Notes under the pieces: model-generated
Database searches by the model: none
Told to the model about the DNA's origin: nothing
Seen by the model: the letters and a program-made list of their open reading frames with translations, nothing else
NCBI GenBank assembly: GCA_021779635.1
Contig: JAJYAH010000346.1
Span: forward strand, 1 to 7,257
Length of the DNA stretch: 7,257 bases
From: Pseudomonadota bacterium
Lineage (GTDB): Bacteria > Pseudomonadota > Alphaproteobacteria > Rhizobiales > Xanthobacteraceae
Direction of reading: 5' to 3'
Shown here: one piece after another, positions 6,059 to 7,257 of the stretch
Layout of the letters: each line of letters starts with the position of its first letter
Numbering within the stretch: position 1 is the first letter of the stretch
Program-made: the position numbers and the translations under genes

Positions 6059-6234
6059 GAAATGACCCCCCACCTGTAAGCAATTCTGTCGAATGGGTTT
6101 TGCCCAATCAAGGCGAGAATTGTTCTCAGTTTGAGAAGCAATCCGACTGTGACTGCACCGCCACAGGACCTGCCCCGCCTGCAAAAACCCACATTTACGC
6201 CACCAAGTGCGCGAGTCTGTGGGGAATCAAAGGC
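6059..6234. promoter_or_regulatory. Divergent intergenic region with a 10-bp dyad at 6119-6142
   Basis: This spacer separates the minus-strand microprotein from the plus-strand membrane-anchored protein, so it should contain both promoters. Its main structure is an inverted repeat: ATTG-TTCTCA (6119-6128), spacer GTT, TGAGAA (6132-6137), one extra G, then CAAT (6139-6142), ten pairs with a single bulge. GAGAA at 6115-6119 can pair instead with TTCTC at 6123-6127, so two alternative structures compete. It could be an operator or a hairpin in the 5' leader of the plus-strand gene. The bases between about 6143 and 6220 show nothing further that I can name. Confidence 0.4.
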
Positions 6235-6849
6235 ATGGTCGGTTTGTCGGTCAGTGGCGCCAAAAGATATCCGATTGCGTTTGCTGCGCTGATCGCGATC
6301 ACGCTTGCCGCCGTAGCGTTCTTTCCACGTGGATCTTCCCTGGAGGTAGCCCGGGATTACGAAGAGTGCGTCGAAGCGATAATGGCCAACCAGTCCAGCC
6401 CGGCATCGGGTGACGAGCATAATGCCGCGATGACGGGCTGCAGCGCTAGGTTTGCGGGCCGTCGCAAGCCGGTCGGCGGCTACAGCTATTACGATTTCAT
6501 GCAGAACCGTAGTTTCGATATTGCCGGCCCCAATCCAACCGCTGAAGAGCGCAAACAGATCGATCGCGAATACATCGCATTCCTGGACGCCCAACGCCGG
6601 GAAGCCGTTTCGGCGGAACTAGCAAGAAAGCAGGACGAACAGCTGCGAGCGGATCAGGAAATCGCGCGTCAGCCGGTGGGGCCGCCGCTGGTATTGACGC
6701 CCAAGAACCCAGCGTCCCCGGCCGTAAAGCGCCAGGTTGATCGATCGAAATCGACGCGCTGCGAGGACAACTCACTGGCTTGCGGCTGGTCGCAGCTTTC
6801 AGCGGTCGTAAGGGATGCATTCGCATCCTCATCCAGGACGAAGCCGTAA
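6235..6849 (+). CDS. Membrane-anchored protein of unknown function, 204 residues
   Basis: The product has a short basic N-terminus, one transmembrane helix at about residues 13-30 (PIAFAALIAITLAAVAFF), and a soluble remainder that is probably periplasmic. The soluble part has a compact first block (DYEECVEAI to FAGRRKPVGGYSYYDFMQNRSFDIAGPNPT, residues 41-102), a charged helical segment at about 103-145 rich in Glu, Arg, Lys and Gln that may form a coiled coil, a Pro-rich linker (148-163), and a tail with Cys176 and Cys183. Cys45 and Cys69 lie in the first block, so two disulfides are possible. ATG at 6235 is chosen because GGGGA lies about 9 nt upstream and the membrane helix follows at once; a TTG start at 6100 would add 45 residues of non-coding appearance that cover the dyad. 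I recognise the general look from rhizobial hypothetical proteins but know no function. Confidence 0.8.
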   Translation: MVGLSVSGAKRYPIAFAALIAITLAAVAFFPRGSSLEVARDYEECVEAIMANQSSPASGDEHNAAMTGCSARFAGRRKPVGGYSYYDFMQNRSFDIAGPNPTAEERKQIDREYIAFLDAQRREAVSAELARKQDEQLRADQEIARQPVGPPLVLTPKNPASPAVKRQVDRSKSTRCEDNSLACGWSQLSAVVRDAFASSSRTKP

Positions 6850-6877
6850 GCTACTGCCGGATGACTTCGTCAGGCCG

Positions 6878-6892
6878 GACCCCGAAAGGGTC
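6878..6892 (+). terminator. Possible weak 3' hairpin of the membrane-anchored protein gene
   Basis: GACCC (6878-6882), loop CGAAA, GGGTC (6888-6892) form a 5-bp hairpin 28 nt after the stop codon. No T-run follows on the plus strand, so Rho-independent termination is doubtful. Just before it, TGAC-TTC-GTCA (6862-6872) gives a second small hairpin. Both may simply protect the transcript end between two convergent genes. Confidence 0.3.
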
Positions 6893-6956
6893 AGAACGAT
6901 TGCCCGCACATTTCCACCTTCAATCCTTCAATTGAGATTGGCCGGCACGATCAGCC

Positions 6957-6981
6957 AAAGAAAAACCCGCCTGGCGGCGGG
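6957..6981 (-). terminator. Rho-independent terminator of the phasin gene
   Basis: On the minus strand CCCGCC (6981-6976), loop GCCA, GGCGGG (6971-6966) form a perfect 6-bp GC stem, followed directly by TTTTTCTTT (6965-6957). It stands 26 nt after the phasin stop codon. This is a textbook intrinsic terminator and separates the phasin gene from the convergent gene on the plus strand. Confidence 0.9.
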
Positions 6982-7007
6982 CTGATCTCGGAGACTTCGT
7001 CGCCAAT

Positions 7008-7257
7008 TTAATTAACGACTGTGAGTTTCGTTGTTCCAACAGTCATCGGTTCGAAGGCTGATTTAAAAAAGTCCTTGTACATATCGCCGATCTTCGTCGC
7101 CTCGGCGACAAACGTCTCATAAGCTGACTTTACGTGATCGGTCGTGATCTGCACCGCTTGATCTGGCGCTTTGATCGTAATGATCTTTTCCATGTAGGCT
7201 TTGTTCGCCTCAAATGACGCCTTTGCGTAATCTGTGTGAGCGGCCGCGAAGATCGGA
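7008..7257 (-). CDS. Phasin family protein (Phasin_2 type), C-terminal part
   Basis: Phasins coat polyhydroxyalkanoate granules in the cytoplasm and control their number and size; some also act as stress proteins. The open frame continues past the right edge, with 82 residues visible before the TAA at 7008. A Met codon at 7193 is internal: in-frame coding continues upstream of it as FAAAHTDYAKASFEANKAY, the well-known phasin helix. The visible part then reads KAPDQAVQITTDHVKSAYETFVAEATKIGDMYKDFFKSAFEP, a Lys/Glu/Ala-rich amphipathic helix typical of Phasin_2 proteins, and ends in a short non-helical tail (TTKLTVVN). The N-terminus and promoter are outside the window. The gene is convergent with its left neighbour and has its own terminator. 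The family call is confident; direct granule binding is inferred from the family. Confidence 0.88.
   Translation of the reverse strand, partial: PIFAAAHTDYAKASFEANKAYMEKIITIKAPDQAVQITTDHVKSAYETFVAEATKIGDMYKDFFKSAFEPMTVGTTKLTVVN

Noticed and set aside
5901..6063. Plus-strand frames starting at ATGs next to GGAG inside the 22-nt repeats
   Set aside because: The GGAG-to-ATG spacing is only 2 nt, the frames lie antisense to the microprotein gene, and the encoded peptides look random.
6118..6136. LexA-type box (GTTC-N7-GTTC) around the divergent region
   Set aside because: Only one GTTC half is present; the second half reads GAGA.
6100..6234. N-terminal extension of the plus-strand protein from a TTG at 6100
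   Set aside because: The added 45 residues have no recognisable feature, overlap the dyad, and precede a well-placed ATG with its own ribosome site and membrane helix.
7008..7193. Stand-alone 61-residue protein starting at the Met codon at 7193
   Set aside because: The reading frame continues upstream to the window edge with typical phasin sequence, so this Met is internal.

Overview
The window is high-GC DNA from an alphaproteobacterium, most likely the Bradyrhizobium/Rhodopseudomonas group (Nitrobacteraceae). This assignment is an inference from codon use, a Phasin_2-type granule protein and the general look of the proteins, not from any database comparison. The genome context looks chromosomal. 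I see no transposase, integrase, phage gene, CRISPR array or replication origin.

Left part (1-5689, all minus strand). Read in the direction of transcription, this runs tRNA-Arg(CCT), amidase-signature hydrolase, small alpha/beta-hydrolase, FAD-dependent oxidoreductase, periplasmic substrate-binding protein of the NMT1/SsuA type, ABC ATPase of the NitT/TauT type, and the first 35 codons of what should be the ABC permease, cut by the left edge. Most junctions are tight: 8 nt between tRNA and amidase, 23 nt amidase to hydrolase, 19 nt oxidoreductase to binding protein, 1 nt binding protein to ATPase, and an 8-nt overlap of ATPase and permease. The only sizeable gap is 99 nt between the hydrolase and the oxidoreductase. 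The simplest reading is one or two transcription units for import of a small, probably nitrogen-containing organic compound, followed by oxidation and amide or ester hydrolysis in the cytoplasm. The substrate cannot be read from the sequence.

Middle part (5690-6234). This is mostly non-coding. It holds a GC-rich hairpin just upstream of the tRNA, three perfect 22-nt tandem units each carrying the dyad TGCCC-N5-GGGCA, a 30-codon single-pass membrane microprotein gene on the minus strand, and a divergent intergenic region with a 10-bp dyad.

Right part (6235-7257). It contains a plus-strand gene for a 204-residue membrane-anchored protein of unknown function, then a convergent phasin gene (minus strand, N-terminus outside the window) with a clear Rho-independent terminator.

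The most unusual points are the tRNA-to-amidase junction with no room for a ribosome-binding site, the tandem dyad array with invariant stems and variable loops, the membrane microprotein next to it, and the particular gene set of the putative uptake/catabolic operon.
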